Source: Candidatus Marinamargulisbacteria bacterium SCGC AG-410-N11
GTDB taxonomy: Bacteria; Margulisbacteria; Marinamargulisbacteria; GCA-2716485; AG-410-N11
Assembly: GCA_003265895.1 (NCBI GenBank)
Contig: QFBS01000012.1
Coordinates: 1 to 43,384, forward strand
Direction: 5' to 3'
DNA length: 43,384 nucleotides
Shown: positions 1 to 8,889 of the stretch, piece after piece
How the letters are laid out: each line of letters starts with the position of its first letter
How positions within the stretch are numbered: the stretch's first letter is position 1
Made by a program: the position numbers and the translations under genes
Notes under the pieces: generated by a model
What the model saw: the letters and a program-made list of their open reading frames with translations, nothing else
What the model was told of the DNA's origin: nothing
Databases searched by the model: none

Positions 1-952
1 TAATTTTGATATTTTGTTTATTTAAAACGTTTACGATGTATTGAGTAAATGTTTCATTTGTTTTGATGGACTCTAATAATATATTTTTAATATCTGAAGT
101 TATCAAATTAGGCGAAGTTTTAGTAATTAGCTTAAACAACGCAAATTCTTCAATTTGAATAAGAAAAACAAGCGTGTTTTTAAAAATATTTGTTTTACTT
201 AGTTCTGACTGTATTATTTCGGGAGATAAATTTTCTGTTTTTGAGCTAATAATTTGGTTATAAAATGGTATCTCAGTTGATATTCTATCAAATAGAGGTT
301 TCACTTGTTGTAAAAAATTTTGTCTTTTAATGTGATGTATTAATAATAATATAGATTTAATTTCTTTGTCTGAAATAGGCAATGAAGTAAAACTTAACCT
401 TAATTTTAATAGATTGTGGATTTCTGTTTTAGATGTTTCATCTTTCTCACTTAAAAAATTATTATTATTTTTAAGGAAGCTAGCCGTGGATTTCCAAAAG
501 TTTGGTAATTCTTTATCGATTAATAGTTTTTGCTCGGTAGTTAAACTGTGATCTTTTAAAAGGTAATTAATTGTATTTATAAAAATCGGATCGCAAATAG
601 TAGATAAAATTTGAATGGGAGTTTTTTTATTTATTCTTTTGAAAAAAAAATTAGTGTTTGTTTGACTTGGATCTTGAAAATACTTTTTAATCGAAGTATT
701 TAAGTTTTTTAGAGGATATTTAACTAAAATGTACTCATAGTCTAAATTAGAGATGGACTCTTTTATAATATTTTCTAAATGCGAGAATTGATCATGTATG
801 CTTAATTGAGAGAAACATTCAAAAGTACCAAAATAGTTGTTTTTTTCTGTACATTTTTTAGGATGATTTGTTGGTTCTTTAATTGAGTTTTCAATTTCTT
901 GATCAAATTGGTTTATTAGGATATTTTTATTGCTAGCAATTAATTTCAACAT
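1..952 (-). CDS. Unrecognised protein, 3' end beyond window
   Basis: Reading the minus strand from the ATG at 952 gives an uninterrupted frame of about 317 codons that is still open at the window edge, so the C-terminus is missing. An AAGGAG Shine-Dalgarno lies about 11 bases upstream. The protein begins MLKLIASNKN, is rich in Lys, Asn, Ile and Phe, looks helical, and shows no signal peptide, membrane segment or motif I recognise. It is divergent from pyrC, with a 129-base gap between the two starts. Its composition resembles the big unknown proteins at 17991-24218, but I see no specific sequence match. The frame is visible directly; the function is unknown. Confidence 0.75.
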   Translation of the reverse strand, partial: MLKLIASNKNILINQFDQEIENSIKEPTNHPKKCTEKNNYFGTFECFSQLSIHDQFSHLENIIKESISNLDYEYILVKYPLKNLNTSIKKYFQDPSQTNTNFFFKRINKKTPIQILSTICDPIFINTINYLLKDHSLTTEQKLLIDKELPNFWKSTASFLKNNNNFLSEKDETSKTEIHNLLKLRLSFTSLPISDKEIKSILLLIHHIKRQNFLQQVKPLFDRISTEIPFYNQIISSKTENLSPEIIQSELSKTNIFKNTLVFLIQIEEFALFKLITKTSPNLITSDIKNILLESIKTNETFTQYIVNVLNKQNIKI

Positions 953-1081
953 TTTAAAAATGTCTCCTTGATATTTGTTTTAAATTAACTAAAAATAGTG
1001 TTTTTTTATCCACTTTTGTGCTAGTCTATTAAAATATTTTTTTTATGTAAAGACTTAATTTTATTAATAGAAAGTAACTTT

Positions 1082-2395
1082 ATGGATGCAGTGCTAATAA
1101 AGAATATTGGAATAGTTAAGGACTCAACCATTGATCAGGTTGATATTTTAATGAATCAAGGTAAAATTGAATCGATAAAGACGTCGATTCAATCATCTTC
1201 TAATTATAAAATAATTAATGGAACAGGATTGGTGGCATTACCAGGTTTAATTGATCCACATGTTCATTTTAGAGATCCGGGTAGCGAGTATAAGGAAGAT
1301 ATTAAATCTGGTAGCCGTGCCGCTGCTAAGGGTGGAATTACTAGTTTTTTTGATATGCCTAATACTAATCCAGAAACTACTTCTATAGAAATGATGAAAC
1401 TTAAAAAAGAGAAAGCAAGTTACTCTTCTTTGATTAACTATAATTTTTTTATTGGAGCTACCGATGTTAATTTAGATCATTTAATTCGAGTTGAAAACGT
1501 TCCGGGTATTAAAATATATGTTGGGTCGTCGACGGGAAACCTATTGGTAGATGGTCAAGATGCTTTAGAGTCTATTTTTTCTAAGACCAACCGATTAATT
1601 GCCGTGCATTCTGAAGATGAGGCGACTATTGTTAACAATAGAGATCGTTATAAAGATTCACAAAATGTTATTGATCATATGAATATCAGGTCATCAGATG
1701 CTGCTATAACTTGTACAAAACGTTTAGTTGAGTTGGCTAAAAAATATAACGCTAAATTACATATTTGCCATTTAACTACCAAAGAAGAAGTTGAATTTTT
1801 AAGTTCATTAACGAATTGTCCTAATATTACTTGTGAAGTTACCCCTCAGCATTTATTTTTATCTGCGCCTGAGGTATATGATAAGTGGGGTACTTTTGCT
1901 CAAATTAATCCTCCAATTAGAACAGAAGATCATCGTTTGAGTTTATTACAGGCATTAAAATCTGGATTTATTGATTTTGTAGCATCTGATCATGCGCCCC
2001 ATACTATTGAAGAAAAAAAATTAACGTTTGGTAAAGCGCCCTCAGGAATGCCGGGAGTTGAAACGACGTTGCCGTTATTATTAAATTATTTTAATCAAAA
2101 AGAGTGTTCCTTAGCTGACATTATTCGTTGGACTTCTTTAAACATATGTAAAATTTATGGTATTAAAAATAAGGGGCAAATTAATATTGGTTTTGATGCG
2201 GATTTAGTTTTAGTTGATTTAAATAAAAAAGCTGTCGTATCTAATGATAATATTATTTCTAAGTGTGGCTGGAGTACCTTTAGTGGCCAAGCCTTACAAG
2301 GGTGGCCTGTTATGACTATTGTGAATGGTAATATTGTTTTTCGAGATAATGAGATTATAGAAGGAACAAGTGGTTTAGAAGTTCAATTTTATTAA
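1082..2395 (+). CDS. pyrC: Dihydroorotase, class I
   Basis: Catalyses reversible cyclisation of N-carbamoyl-aspartate to dihydroorotate in de novo pyrimidine synthesis, in the cytosol. The 437 residues match the usual length of class I bacterial enzymes. Visible motifs are the metal-binding DPHVHFRDPG near residue 58, the MPNTNP segment, later metal-ligand histidines in AVHSEDE and HICHLTT, and the catalytic-aspartate segment ASDHAPH near residue 303. It is the first gene of a plus-strand housekeeping series, 81 bases before lipA. The Shine-Dalgarno is weak (AAAG). I see no other pyrimidine gene in the window, so the pathway must be dispersed. Confidence 0.95.
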   Translation: MDAVLIKNIGIVKDSTIDQVDILMNQGKIESIKTSIQSSSNYKIINGTGLVALPGLIDPHVHFRDPGSEYKEDIKSGSRAAAKGGITSFFDMPNTNPETTSIEMMKLKKEKASYSSLINYNFFIGATDVNLDHLIRVENVPGIKIYVGSSTGNLLVDGQDALESIFSKTNRLIAVHSEDEATIVNNRDRYKDSQNVIDHMNIRSSDAAITCTKRLVELAKKYNAKLHICHLTTKEEVEFLSSLTNCPNITCEVTPQHLFLSAPEVYDKWGTFAQINPPIRTEDHRLSLLQALKSGFIDFVASDHAPHTIEEKKLTFGKAPSGMPGVETTLPLLLNYFNQKECSLADIIRWTSLNICKIYGIKNKGQINIGFDADLVLVDLNKKAVVSNDNIISKCGWSTFSGQALQGWPVMTIVNGNIVFRDNEIIEGTSGLEVQFY

Positions 2396-2476
2396 TCTCT
2401 TTTTGTATAAACTTTTTTTTCCATTATATTTACGTTAATATTAGTTGTTGAAAAAAGATAGAGGTGTATATAAATT

Positions 2477-3352
2477 ATGAATAAACGGTTGCCAGAATGG
2501 CTTAAGCTTAAAAAGGGTAAGTTAGGATCAACTCGAAATTTAGTAGAGAAATTAGATTCTCATATGCCAGCGACTATTTGTCAAGAAGCTCGTTGTCCAA
2601 ACCGAAGTGAGTGTTTTTCTAAGGGCTTATTAACATTTATGATATTAGGTGTAACTTGCACTAGAAATTGTAGCTTTTGTAGTGTTACGTTTGGAGCGCC
2701 AAAGCCTCCGGATTTAAATGAGTTAGATGATATTTTGTATACTATTGATAAGTTAAACATTAAATTTGTTGTATTAACGTCTCCTAATCGAGATGACTTA
2801 AAGGATGGTGGCGCTAGTCATTATCATTATATTGTTACAGGTATTAAGAAACGATTTCCAAATGTTAAAGTTGAGGTGTTAGTTCCTGATTTTCAAGGCA
2901 ATATTGATGATTTAAAAGTAGTTATTGATTCACGACCTGATGTTATTAATCATAATATGGAAACCGTTCCATCTTTGTATTCTACTGTTAGAAAAGGGTC
3001 TTTATATCAACGGTCATTAGACTTGTTGAAATCTGTTTCAGAAATTGATTCAACTATTTTAACTAAGTCTGGATTAATGGTTGGATTAGGAGAGTCTCAT
3101 TCGGAGTTAATTACAACTATACAAGATATTAAGCAGCAAGGCGTTGATATTTTAACGCTAGGTCAATATTTAAAACCAGATCAAAATAGTATTGATGTTG
3201 CAGAGTATTATCATCCAGATACATTTAAGTGGTTTGAACAGCAGGCTTTGCAAATGGGTTTTCGTTTTGTATTTGCAGGTCCTTATGTGAGAAGCTCTTA
3301 TTTGGCAGAACATATTTTTGAAGATAATTTTAAAGAACTTTGTAATGTTTAA
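2477..3352 (+). CDS. lipA: Lipoyl synthase
   Basis: Radical SAM enzyme that inserts two sulfurs into the octanoyl chain bound to lipoate-dependent protein domains. Both iron-sulfur sites are visible: the auxiliary-cluster motif CQEARCPNRSEC (near residues 35-47) and the radical SAM CTRNCSFC (near residues 61-68), plus the C-terminal RSSY serine ligand. At 291 residues it is normal length. A GAGGTG ribosome-binding site lies 10 bases before the ATG. The end overlaps the start of plsY by 8 bases, suggesting translational coupling. No lipB or lplA is seen nearby. Confidence 0.96.
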   Translation: MNKRLPEWLKLKKGKLGSTRNLVEKLDSHMPATICQEARCPNRSECFSKGLLTFMILGVTCTRNCSFCSVTFGAPKPPDLNELDDILYTIDKLNIKFVVLTSPNRDDLKDGGASHYHYIVTGIKKRFPNVKVEVLVPDFQGNIDDLKVVIDSRPDVINHNMETVPSLYSTVRKGSLYQRSLDLLKSVSEIDSTILTKSGLMVGLGESHSELITTIQDIKQQGVDILTLGQYLKPDQNSIDVAEYYHPDTFKWFEQQALQMGFRFVFAGPYVRSSYLAEHIFEDNFKELCNV

Positions 3353-3932
3353 CCCTTTAGTTTTTTTGCTTTTGCTGTTAAGTTATTTTTTAGGATCTAT
3401 TCCTTTTGGTTTAATTTGTTCTAAATATAGTGGGGTAGACATCCGTAAACATGGCTCTGGTAATATTGGAGCTACTAATGTTTTTAGAGTTATGGGTTGG
3501 AAGTGGGGCGTTTTTGTTTTCTTTTTAGACTTTTTAAAGGGGTTTTTGCCTACTTTTTTTATGGTGTTGTATTATCCTTCTTTTGATATTTTGCATATTT
3601 TGATTGGTTTTATTGCTATATTAGGACATATTTATACTGTATTTGCTTCTTTTAAGGGTGGTAAAGGAGTAGCTACTGCTGCAGGTATGATTATGGCATT
3701 AGATCCAATTATATTTTTAATTACTTTTGTTATTTTTATTATTGGGTTTAGTATTACACGAATGGTAGCCCCTTTTAGTGTATTATGTAGTATTAGTGTT
3801 CCAATTTTATTTTACTTTTTTAAGTCACCCAAATCATACTTTATATTTGTTACATGTATTTCAATTTTAATTATCTATCATCATCGATCTAATATTAAGC
3901 GTTTATTAAAAGGTAAAGAGAACCGGTTTTAA
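3345..3932 (+). CDS. plsY: Glycerol-3-phosphate acyltransferase PlsY
   Basis: Integral inner-membrane enzyme that acylates glycerol-3-phosphate from acyl-phosphate, the first step of phospholipid synthesis. The signature motifs are SYFLGSIPFG, the HGSGNIGATNV segment, and FKGGKGVATAAG; about five to six hydrophobic helices span the 195 residues. I prefer the ATG at 3345, which gives a start MFNPL and an 8-base overlap with lipA. A longer frame opens at a TTG at 3318 but adds ten polar residues not expected in the family. It is followed one base later by gpsA, which makes its substrate, so the pair forms a functional unit. Confidence 0.95.
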   Translation: MFNPLVFLLLLLSYFLGSIPFGLICSKYSGVDIRKHGSGNIGATNVFRVMGWKWGVFVFFLDFLKGFLPTFFMVLYYPSFDILHILIGFIAILGHIYTVFASFKGGKGVATAAGMIMALDPIIFLITFVIFIIGFSITRMVAPFSVLCSISVPILFYFFKSPKSYFIFVTCISILIIYHHRSNIKRLLKGKENRF

Positions 3933-3933
3933 T

Positions 3934-4926
3934 ATGAGACAAATAGGCGTAATAGGGTGTGGATCTTGGCCAATTACAATTGCTAATTTGATTGCTAAAA
4001 ATGGATTTAATGTTCTTGTATGGTGTCATCGTTCTGAAATTGCAGATGATATTAATTTGAATTCATCTCAATCGAAGGTTTTTCCTGAATTAGTATTAGC
4101 TGATAATGTTAGAGCTTCTACTAAATTAGAAGATGTGGTTTCTTTATCGGATGGTTTAATTTATGGCGTTCCTTCTTTATATTTTAAGTATATAGAACAG
4201 ATTTCATCTTTTTATAAAGCGGAAACTCCTTTTTTAGTTCTTTCAAAAGGGCTGATTAATTGTAAGGAGACACCTTTTTTTAGTGAATATGTAAAACTAC
4301 ATTTAAATAAGGTGAATTTGGCTGTTTTATCAGGACCTAATTTAGCAAGCGAAATAATTAACGAATTGCCAGCGGCAACAGTCGTTGCGGCTGAAGATAA
4401 TAAAACATCCATGTTTTTTCAAGAAAAAATACATTCAAATCGTTTTCGAGTGTATAATTCTAATGATTTAGTAGGGGTTGAACTAGCAGGTATTTTGAAA
4501 AATATTATTGCTATAGCGGCGGGTGCGTTAGATGGTTTGGAATTGGGGATGAACGCAAAAGCAGCATTGGTTACTCGTGGTTTAGCTGAAATTATTCGTT
4601 TTTGTACCTTTTTTAAAGGAAAAGTTAATACTATGTATGGATTAGCAGGGATTGGTGATTTGCTAGTAACTAGCTCGTCTAAGAATAGTCGTAATTGGAA
4701 TGTTGGTTATTTTTTGGCTAAAGGCGATAAATTGGATTTGATATTAGATCGGTTAGGCGCGGTAGCTGAAGGTATTTATACTGTTAAAATTGTATATCAA
4801 TTATCAAAAAAGTATAATATTGATATGCCAATTTGTAATGGTGTTTTTGAATTTGTTCATAATGGTGCTCCTGCAGAGAAGATATATAATGATTTAATGA
4901 ATAGGCAAATGAAAAATGAAAATTAA
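3934..4926 (+). CDS. gpsA: Glycerol-3-phosphate dehydrogenase [NAD(P)+]
   Basis: Reduces dihydroxyacetone phosphate to sn-glycerol-3-phosphate for phospholipid synthesis. The 330 residues include LSGPNLASEI, the catalytic-lysine segment GVELAGILKN, the block LVTRGLAEI, and GLAGIGDLLVT. The N-terminal dinucleotide site reads GCGSWP where the family normally has GxGxWG, so the third glycine is replaced by proline. The rest of the protein looks intact, so I still expect activity. The gene begins one base after plsY and its last 11 bases overlap the sugar-transferase gene. Confidence 0.94.
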   Translation: MRQIGVIGCGSWPITIANLIAKNGFNVLVWCHRSEIADDINLNSSQSKVFPELVLADNVRASTKLEDVVSLSDGLIYGVPSLYFKYIEQISSFYKAETPFLVLSKGLINCKETPFFSEYVKLHLNKVNLAVLSGPNLASEIINELPAATVVAAEDNKTSMFFQEKIHSNRFRVYNSNDLVGVELAGILKNIIAIAAGALDGLELGMNAKAALVTRGLAEIIRFCTFFKGKVNTMYGLAGIGDLLVTSSSKNSRNWNVGYFLAKGDKLDLILDRLGAVAEGIYTVKIVYQLSKKYNIDMPICNGVFEFVHNGAPAEKIYNDLMNRQMKNEN

Positions 4927-6370
4927 ATTTAAGACCTCGTTTTGGTTTGTTTTAATTCGATTTTTTAGTGATATATGTTTAATTCCATTTGTGATTATTA
5001 TTGCTTATGGTATTAAATTTAAATTTTCTGAATTTTTAGGAATAGTCTTTAATTTACGAATGGGTCAGATTTATACTCATACTAATTTAAATTTATATTT
5101 AGAGTCGAGTTTATATATTATTGCATGTTGGATGTTTATTTTTTTCTTTTCTGGTTTGTATAAAAAATATGATGGGGTTTTATCTGAAGTCGATGAAATT
5201 TATGATGTTATTAAATCGATTACTATTTCTATTATGTTAATTAGTTTTGGGATTTGGTTTTTTGGTTTTTTTCCAGAGTCTCGTGGTGTTATTGTTTATA
5301 TGTGGACTGTGGGAGTTGTTGTATTTTCTGTACAGCGATATTGTATTGGTAAATTTGAAGAAATATTTATTCGACGCGGAATGGGTGTTGAAAAAATGCT
5401 TGTTATAGGAAAAAATAAAGTGTCTCAAGATATTATAGAGTTATCTTTATTTAGACCTCGTTTATATTTGTTTTATATAGGTTCTTTGTCTGATACTCCT
5501 ATAAAACATGATTTGCATTATCATTTAAGAGATGAATATAACTACTTAGGTAATCTTGATCAGATAGAGTCCGTCGTTAATGAGCATAATATTTCAACGA
5601 TATTTGTTACTGAAGAGTATCAATTAGAATTTATGCAGTTTATTAAGATGTTTTGTCAAGAACGGGATATTAAGTTAAATGTTTGTTTAAACGTAAATCC
5701 TGTTAGTGGGTTAACAACTCAAACTAAGGACTACTTTGGGGTTCCTTTTGAGTCGTATTTTAATCCATCTTATATTAATCATCATTATATTTTAAAACGA
5801 ATCTTTGATTATTTGTTATCTATTATTGCTGTTATTGTTTTGATTCCAATTTTTATCGTTGTGGGTGTTTTTATTAAAGTTGTATCTCCATATGGACCTG
5901 TTTTTTATTGCCAGGAACGTATTGGTAAAAATCAAAGAACTTTTAAAATGATTAAGTTTAGAACGATGATTATTGACGCTGAGCCTACAGGCCCTGTTTT
6001 GGTTAATGATCAAGGTGGTGAAGATCGTTATATTTTTGGGGGACAATTTTTAAGAAAGTATTCGATTGATGAATTACCTCAAGTATTTAATATTTTAAAG
6101 GGTGATATGTCTTTTGTTGGACCTAGGCCAGAACGTCCTTTTTTTGTTGATCAATATGTTAATGATTACCCTTATTATAATTTTCGTCATCGAGTATTAG
6201 GTGGGATTACGGGGTTAGCTCAAGTGAATGGTAGATCTAGGCTTACTAGGCGGTTAGATCAAAAATTGAAATATGATTTTTATTATATTAAAAATTGGGA
6301 TTTGATTTTAGATATTAAAATTATTCTTAGAACAATTATTGTTGTTATTAAAGGACAAGAGGCTTTTTAA
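4916..6370 (+). CDS. Polyprenyl-phosphate sugar-1-phosphate transferase
   Basis: Membrane enzyme that transfers a sugar-1-phosphate from a nucleotide sugar to the lipid carrier undecaprenyl phosphate, starting synthesis of a surface polysaccharide. Four N-terminal hydrophobic segments (about residues 8-145) precede a cytosolic CoA-binding-like region and a fifth membrane segment (about 290-315). The catalytic domain carries the FYCQERIG and IKFRTM motifs (about 330-345), SIDELPQ and the signature VGPRPERP (about 380-407). At 484 residues it has the architecture of the WbaP/WcaJ family. The sugar cannot be told from sequence. Its position inside a housekeeping operon, far from the 11-17.7 kb sugar genes, is unusual. 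Confidence 0.9.
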   Translation: MKIKFKTSFWFVLIRFFSDICLIPFVIIIAYGIKFKFSEFLGIVFNLRMGQIYTHTNLNLYLESSLYIIACWMFIFFFSGLYKKYDGVLSEVDEIYDVIKSITISIMLISFGIWFFGFFPESRGVIVYMWTVGVVVFSVQRYCIGKFEEIFIRRGMGVEKMLVIGKNKVSQDIIELSLFRPRLYLFYIGSLSDTPIKHDLHYHLRDEYNYLGNLDQIESVVNEHNISTIFVTEEYQLEFMQFIKMFCQERDIKLNVCLNVNPVSGLTTQTKDYFGVPFESYFNPSYINHHYILKRIFDYLLSIIAVIVLIPIFIVVGVFIKVVSPYGPVFYCQERIGKNQRTFKMIKFRTMIIDAEPTGPVLVNDQGGEDRYIFGGQFLRKYSIDELPQVFNILKGDMSFVGPRPERPFFVDQYVNDYPYYNFRHRVLGGITGLAQVNGRSRLTRRLDQKLKYDFYYIKNWDLILDIKIILRTIIVVIKGQEAF

Positions 6371-6372
6371 TA

Positions 6373-6996
6373 ATGGGGATTGCGTTATTTGGAGGATCTT
6401 TTGATCCTTTTCATAATGGACATTTAATGATTTTAAAGGAATTAAGAAAATTAGGTTTATTTGATGCTATTTATATTGTACCTTCTCATAAACCGCCCCA
6501 TAAGAAATCTCATTTTGTTTCTTCTTTTCACCGATGCGAAATGATAAAAATTGCTATTAAGGAAGAACTTGAAAATGATGAAATTTTTAAAATAAACTTA
6601 TTTGAAATTAATAAATTATCATATTCATGGACTATTGATACTGTTCGTTACTTTTTAAGATTAGATCCAACTATTTCTTTGGTAATGGGGGAAGATTCTT
6701 ATTTGAATTTGCATAAGTGGAAGGATTATTTACGTTTAATTGATTTAGTGGATTTGTGTGTTTTGATGCGAACTTGTGAAGGTGTTTCTGAATTACATGA
6801 TTATTTTTGTTCTCATATTTCTGATGATCCATGTTATTTGAAGAAAATAAAATTTATTAAAAATTCTATTATTCCGATTTCGTCAACAATGATTAGAGAC
6901 TCTATTTTAAATGAGACAGCTGTAAACTATGTGTCTAGTAGTGTATTAAAGTATATAACTACTAATAACTTATATCAAAAAGAGGTGAAAGAATGA
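6373..6996 (+). CDS. nadD: Nicotinate-mononucleotide adenylyltransferase
   Basis: Transfers AMP to nicotinate mononucleotide, the penultimate step of NAD synthesis. The nucleotidyltransferase motif GGSFDPFHNGHL (residues 8-19), the VPSHKPPHK substrate loop, GEDSYLNLHKW, and the C-terminal ISSTMIR motif are all present in a 207-residue protein of usual size. It starts two bases after the sugar-transferase stop, and its stop overlaps the coaE start by four bases (ATGA). It is therefore probably cotranscribed with both, linking NAD and CoA synthesis. Confidence 0.95.
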   Translation: MGIALFGGSFDPFHNGHLMILKELRKLGLFDAIYIVPSHKPPHKKSHFVSSFHRCEMIKIAIKEELENDEIFKINLFEINKLSYSWTIDTVRYFLRLDPTISLVMGEDSYLNLHKWKDYLRLIDLVDLCVLMRTCEGVSELHDYFCSHISDDPCYLKKIKFIKNSIIPISSTMIRDSILNETAVNYVSSSVLKYITTNNLYQKEVKE

Positions 6997-7547
6997 TTTT
7001 TGGTATTACAGGTCGTATTGGTTCAGGTAAATCATTTTTGGTAAAGGTTGTATCTGAAATGTATGATGTGAATATTATTGATTTAGATATATTAGGACAT
7101 CAATTATTAGATACTCATCCTATCAAAGAATCCCTAATAAATGCATTTGGTACGGATATTTTATCTGAGGATGGTAAAATTAATCGAAAGGTATTAGGTT
7201 CTATTGTTTTTGATAATAGTGATTATTTGACTTTATTAAATAATCTTATTCATCCAGTAATGAGGAACTCCGTCTGTAATGACATTGAACATTTATCAGG
7301 GCAATCAACTCTTATTGTTGGATCGTTAATTGATGAAATAGGGCTGACTACTATTTGTAATAAAGTAGTAGTGGTGGATGCTGATGATGATTTGATTCGA
7401 GCTCATAAAGGTTCTATTTTTGACAAAGTTAAATGTTTTCAAAAGTCTAGAGATGTATTTATTAAAAGTTCAGATATTGTTTTAAAAAATACTTTTTCTT
7501 CTAAGTTTAAAGATGATATATTATTGTTTTTTAAAAATTATCTTTAA
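6993..7547 (+). CDS. coaE: Dephospho-CoA kinase, divergent
   Basis: Likely phosphorylates dephospho-CoA to CoA, the last step of CoA synthesis. The Walker A loop GRIGSGKS (residues 7-14), DLDILGHQLL in the place of the usual DAD segment, the NRKVLGSIVFDN block and IHPVMRN are characteristic. At 184 residues it is shorter than most family members, and the arginine-rich lid region that normally follows the third beta strand is hard to recognise. A GAGGTG ribosome site sits inside the end of nadD. Activity is probable from context but the reduced C-terminal half makes this less secure than its neighbours. Confidence 0.82.
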   Translation: MIFGITGRIGSGKSFLVKVVSEMYDVNIIDLDILGHQLLDTHPIKESLINAFGTDILSEDGKINRKVLGSIVFDNSDYLTLLNNLIHPVMRNSVCNDIEHLSGQSTLIVGSLIDEIGLTTICNKVVVVDADDDLIRAHKGSIFDKVKCFQKSRDVFIKSSDIVLKNTFSSKFKDDILLFFKNYL

Positions 7548-7618
7548 TTCATTTCAATCTGTTGGTAAAATTAAATTATACTGTTATTTTAATTTAGTAT
7601 TTATAAGGGAGGTATCTA

Positions 7619-8860
7619 TTGGGGGTTTCTGAAGTTGTTGTTGAAAATATTGAAGTGTCAGATGATCTACAAGCTTTAAGCTATTACAATGAAGCCATTG
7701 AATTTATAGCAAATGATCAAGTATTAGAGGCTAGGGATAAAATTATTCAATCGATAGAGATGTATAAGCAAGTACTTACTTCTAAACCTCATAGCTCGGA
7801 CTTAAGAAATAGTTTAATGGATTGTTGGAAGTTATTATCTAATTTACATTATCCAATTCCTTACATCGAAGATGTTAAGTTAAATAGTAATGAGACATCA
7901 TTTACTATGAAATCAATTTCAGGGGTATTTCATATTAATACATTTATTATTGATAAAATATTAGGTGTAGATTGGAAAAAGCAGTGTAATGGTAAATATG
8001 GGGGGAAAAAGAAAGTAGAGATGAAGTGGAAGGATTTTTATCTTTATAACGAATCTACTATTAAGCAATTTACTAATCTTAAGGATAAATTATTATGGGC
8101 TATTCAAGAAGGTCATTATAAATTATTTCAAACCTTGGTTAAAAATGTAAAAAAGACAAAACTTAATGAAGTTTTGCAAAGTGAAAATACTTATTTAATA
8201 GAAGCAATTAAAAATAATTGTTTAAGTATTGTACAAATATTGTTGGATAAAGGTGCAAATTTTAATAAGAAGGGGCACTTGAATATGACCCCTTTGCATT
8301 GGGCCTCGTATGTAGGAAACCGTGAGATTTTTAATTTATTAATTAATGAAGGTGCAAATGTTAATACTAAAGATAACCATGGATTAACTCCGTTGCATAT
8401 TGCTAGTAGTAGAGGTTATTTAGATTATGTGAAATTGTTAATCGATAAAGGTGCTAAAATTAATATTAAAACTAAAGAACAAAAAGTATCAGCTATTCAA
8501 TTTGCTGCAATGTATAATCATATGGTTGTAGTTGACTATTTAATTGAAAAAGGTGCAAATCTTAAAGTTATGGATCAATTTAATCGTTCATTATTGTATT
8601 GGGCGATTATTCATTCTCAATATGATATTGTTAAGCTTTTATTGGAAAAAGGATTGTCTGTTAATCAGGAGGATGATTTAAAACGAACGTCGATTCATTG
8701 GGCTGTTCAAGGGGGCGATTTTAAGATTATTGAAATGTTAATTAGTCATAATGTTGAGCTAAATGTTGAAGATCAATTTAAAGATAGGCCGTTATTGTTA
8801 GCTGCTTTTTGGGGGCATTCTAAATTATTTACATTGTTATTTCAAAAAGGGGCTCGTTAA
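7619..8860 (+). CDS. Ankyrin-repeat protein with helical N-terminal domain
   Basis: The start is a TTG at 7619, chosen because a near-perfect AAGGGAGG Shine-Dalgarno (7605-7612) sits six bases upstream. Residues 15-80 resemble a tetratricopeptide-like helical hairpin (ALSYYNEAIEFI, ARDKIIQSIEMYKQ). Residues 155-413 hold about seven ankyrin repeats, with diagnostic NMTPLHWAS, HGLTPLHIAS and recurrent LLIDKGAN-type ends. Ankyrin arrays bind protein partners; they do not by themselves show an enzyme activity. There is no signal peptide. The gene follows the coaE operon after 71 bases and converges with hflX. The partner is unknown. Confidence 0.9.
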   Translation: MGVSEVVVENIEVSDDLQALSYYNEAIEFIANDQVLEARDKIIQSIEMYKQVLTSKPHSSDLRNSLMDCWKLLSNLHYPIPYIEDVKLNSNETSFTMKSISGVFHINTFIIDKILGVDWKKQCNGKYGGKKKVEMKWKDFYLYNESTIKQFTNLKDKLLWAIQEGHYKLFQTLVKNVKKTKLNEVLQSENTYLIEAIKNNCLSIVQILLDKGANFNKKGHLNMTPLHWASYVGNREIFNLLINEGANVNTKDNHGLTPLHIASSRGYLDYVKLLIDKGAKINIKTKEQKVSAIQFAAMYNHMVVVDYLIEKGANLKVMDQFNRSLLYWAIIHSQYDIVKLLLEKGLSVNQEDDLKRTSIHWAVQGGDFKIIEMLISHNVELNVEDQFKDRPLLLAAFWGHSKLFTLLFQKGAR

Positions 8861-8889
8861 GCTTTTATATTTTTATCAAATTTTTATAT

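Noticed and set aside
5237..5428. Short minus-strand frame inside the sugar-transferase gene
   Set aside because: It is antisense to a gene with clear motifs, has no ribosome site and its composition is what the complement of T-rich codons gives.
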